From Cylindrobasidium torrendii FP15055 ss-10 (Eukaryota > Basidiomycota > Agaricomycetes > Agaricales > Physalacriaceae), in NCBI GenBank assembly GCA_000934385.1, contig KN880772.1, positions 1 through 22,036 on the forward strand: a DNA stretch of 22,036 nt, read 5' to 3'. A model generated the notes under the pieces. It saw nothing but the letters and a program-made list of their open reading frames with translations, did no database searches and was not told the origin of the DNA. The translations under genes were made by a program, and so were the position numbers. Of this stretch, positions 20,521 to 22,036 are shown in pieces. Position 1 is the first letter of the stretch, and every line of letters starts with the position of its first letter.

Positions 20521-21545
20521 TTAGGTCTCTAGAAGCTCTGCTTGTACAATGACCCTGCGTTGGATTTGGTTCAAACACCTGTGTGGCCGAAGAAAGATAC
20601 ATTGGCCTCTTGCTCTACTCTTAACCATTCGCTGTGCTGCGTCAGGGTGAAGGTGCAACATACCGTCGACACAGCGCCATGGAACGAGCTTTCCTTTCCC
20701 TACATTCTGTATCTCTCGATTAGCTCTTCTCTTTGTTCCCTCTGTAAGTTCCTTGTCAGTCACCGAATTGCGTAACTATTAGCGTAGTACGAACTCACCA
20801 CCGCACTGATGCTGAAGGATGTGGAACGTGGTTTCCCATCCAGACGGCTTAAGTTCTCTAGTAGTACACGGGGGTCGTCTGAGTGGTGAAGCGATTGCGC
20901 AAACCAAGAGAACCACAGATGCGAACCCGCGGCCATGAAGCGGAGGCCTTGAGCAACCGAGCTCTTGAAGGACGGTGGGTGCAAGAGGGGGATGGAGAGG
21001 TTCTGACAGACGAAGTAGAGGTTGACGAGCGATGTCAGGAGTTCAGGCTTGGGGAATTGATAACGACATGCAACCGTTTCCTGAGGCTGAGCCTCCCATT
21101 ACATTCCATTAGCATTAGGCGCGCCATGAACAAGGTCTGATAGCACTCACCGGCGGCATAGTCCAAATCACTTTCCTCTCTTCTCTCTCGTTGCGACAAT
21201 TTGGCTCCGAGAGCTGGTTTACTGGGATCTCCCTGTCCTCGATAAGACGAGCTCGTATGGCGTGCGCTTGGCGTATGAAGGACGGGCTTCGCGTCGTCTG
21301 CAATTCCGCGGGTGCTGGAAAATCTGTTGGCGGGCAGAGTGACATTTCTGCGTATATTCCATGCTGAGGGTTGACGAGTGTTGTATTCGGACTCGATGAA
21401 GTATCTATCTGCGAGATATTTGTCTGCGGCTGGAAATCTTCTGAAGAGGGACAGCCAATCTGCAGTTGCACAAGGGTCTCCATTGCAGCCAAGCCCTACT
21501 CCAAAGACTCGACATAGCCCGGTGAGACTTGTGTTGGATAGTATA
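20521..21545 (-). pseudogene. Truncated Zn(II)2Cys6 regulator ending at the TIR
   Basis: On the minus strand the relic begins with GYVESLE (about 21522), then TAG at 21496-21498, then GLAAMETLVQ: this is the 'GYVESLENRLEKME' linker/coiled coil that follows the Zn cluster in many fungal regulators. Next come EREERKVIWTMPP, an intron-like gap (from about 21153), FPKPELLTSLVNLYF, NLSIPLLHPPSFKSSVAQGL, a segment where two shifts move between VLLVCAIAS and the original frame, and HSDDPRVLLENLS, all matching the start of the fungal-specific transcription factor domain. Downstream of about 20800 the match fades and no C-terminal half was found. The Zn-cluster exon, which should lie upstream, is replaced by TIR sequence from 21566. 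Dead copy. Confidence 0.75.
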
Positions 21546-21565
21546 AGCGCAGCTTGTGGCTCGGT

Positions 21566-22036
21566 AACCTTAACACTGAGTCAGCCGTGTCCTGGAAGTT
21601 CAAACGGTGAACGCACCTTGGTGGTTTCATCGGTAATCACACAGGCGAGCCGCGACGTTGCCTGTAGTTCGAGCAAATCTCTCCAGCCCGCTGGTCGGCA
21701 TCGCCATGAGCATGGGTGGTTCATACGCGGAGTTCAAACCAACGCGAGCTGTACGCACATTTGACTACGAATGCCGTTCATTCTCAGCCTCTAGTAGCTA
21801 GCTTAGACCATTCAACGCACTGTTCCGCTGGCGACAGACATTGCACGACCCCAGACGCGTAGCTTTCCTCCCCTTTACAGTACTCGGCGCGCCTTTGTCC
21901 TGGGTTACGGAGAACTTGGTGAACGTTGTAGTTGACGGGGAACGGTGAAGCCGTCATGTAAGGAAAGCGATCGCCTAGCGGATCAAATGGTCACGTTGCT
22001 CTCTTACTCTCATCGTCTGGATTTCTCGAAACATAC
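21566..22036 (-). repeat. Right terminal inverted repeat (471 bp)
   Basis: This is the inverted copy of bases 1-471, with no mismatch seen. The window ends exactly at its outer tip (...ACATAC), so the window is the element and nothing else, and any target-site duplication lies outside it. Complete identity over 471 bp means either that the element moved recently or that the two ends are kept alike by gene conversion. A relic Zn(II)2Cys6 regulator lies directly inside its inner edge. Confidence 0.97.

Larger units (their letters stand above)
1..22036. mobile_element. Complete KDZ-type DNA transposon carrying cargo genes
   Basis: Seen: perfect 471-bp TIRs at both ends and, inside, an uninterrupted multi-exon KDZ transposase gene (13827-17511). 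Known: KDZ (Kyakuja-Dileera-Zisupton) elements are TIR-bearing DNA transposons that have expanded in agaricomycete fungi. Inferred: the unit is autonomous, with a core of about 12.5 kb holding intact genes and two outer zones of about 3.8 and 4 kb holding broken host-like genes. Because the flanks are missing, insertion and target-site duplication cannot be shown. An alternative is a nested arrangement in which the outer relics predate the present element; the continuous TIR-to-TIR layout makes a single mobile unit more likely. Confidence 0.88.

Noticed and set aside
1..22036. Linear mitochondrial or cytoplasmic plasmid, suggested by long inverted ends
   Set aside because: Such plasmids encode a family B DNA polymerase and phage-type RNA polymerase and are AT-rich; here there are spliceosomal introns, no polymerase and a DNA transposase.
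1..22036. Starship-like element with a tyrosine recombinase captain
   Set aside because: No tyrosine recombinase (R...HxxR...Y) was seen, and Starships lack long TIRs of this kind; the transposase here is KDZ.

Overview
The window looks like one complete transposable element from a basidiomycete fungus, most likely an agaricomycete. Bases 1-471 and 21566-22036 are the same sequence in opposite orientation. I compared them base by base and found no difference, so the window begins and ends at the outer tips of a perfect 471-bp terminal inverted repeat (TIR). No flanking DNA is present, so a target-site duplication cannot be assessed. The fungal assignment rests on many GT-AG introns of 46-56 nt, on a KDZ (Kyakuja-Dileera-Zisupton) transposase with a CxC2 cysteine cluster, and on relics of fungal Zn(II)2Cys6 regulators and of a fungal amino acid permease.

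The centre (about 5.05-17.5 kb) holds six genes that read cleanly once short introns are removed: a minus-strand gene (5052-6141) with tandem psi-K-x-E-x-x-S/T-P motifs; an unknown Ser/Thr/Pro-rich protein (6744-8126, +); a small AT-hook protein (8535-9198, -); and three co-oriented plus-strand genes, namely a large HMG-box-like protein (about 9906-12616), a 172-aa orphan (12892-13563) and the KDZ transposase (13827-17511, ten exons, 1083 aa, putative Asp-Asp-Glu residues present). All six are open across every junction I worked out by hand, although the 5' ends of the first and fourth are uncertain.

The two outer zones (472-4231 and about 17.6-21.56 kb) hold broken genes. On the left are the C-terminal end of an amino acid permease and a PriB/Leu3-like Zn(II)2Cys6 regulator with in-frame stops and frameshifts. 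On the right are a Zn-cluster relic, a disrupted gene with IKQE repeats, and a second Zn(II)2Cys6 regulator whose upstream part is cut off at the inner edge of the TIR. Decayed passengers thus sit between an apparently functional core and identical TIRs.

My reading is that the transposase acts on the long TIRs, that the HMG-box-like and AT-hook proteins are DNA-binding helpers or passengers, and that the outer gene fragments are captured host sequence or remnants of older insertions. I recognised no TET/JBP dioxygenase, a frequent companion of fungal KDZ elements. No rRNA, tRNA or CRISPR was seen.
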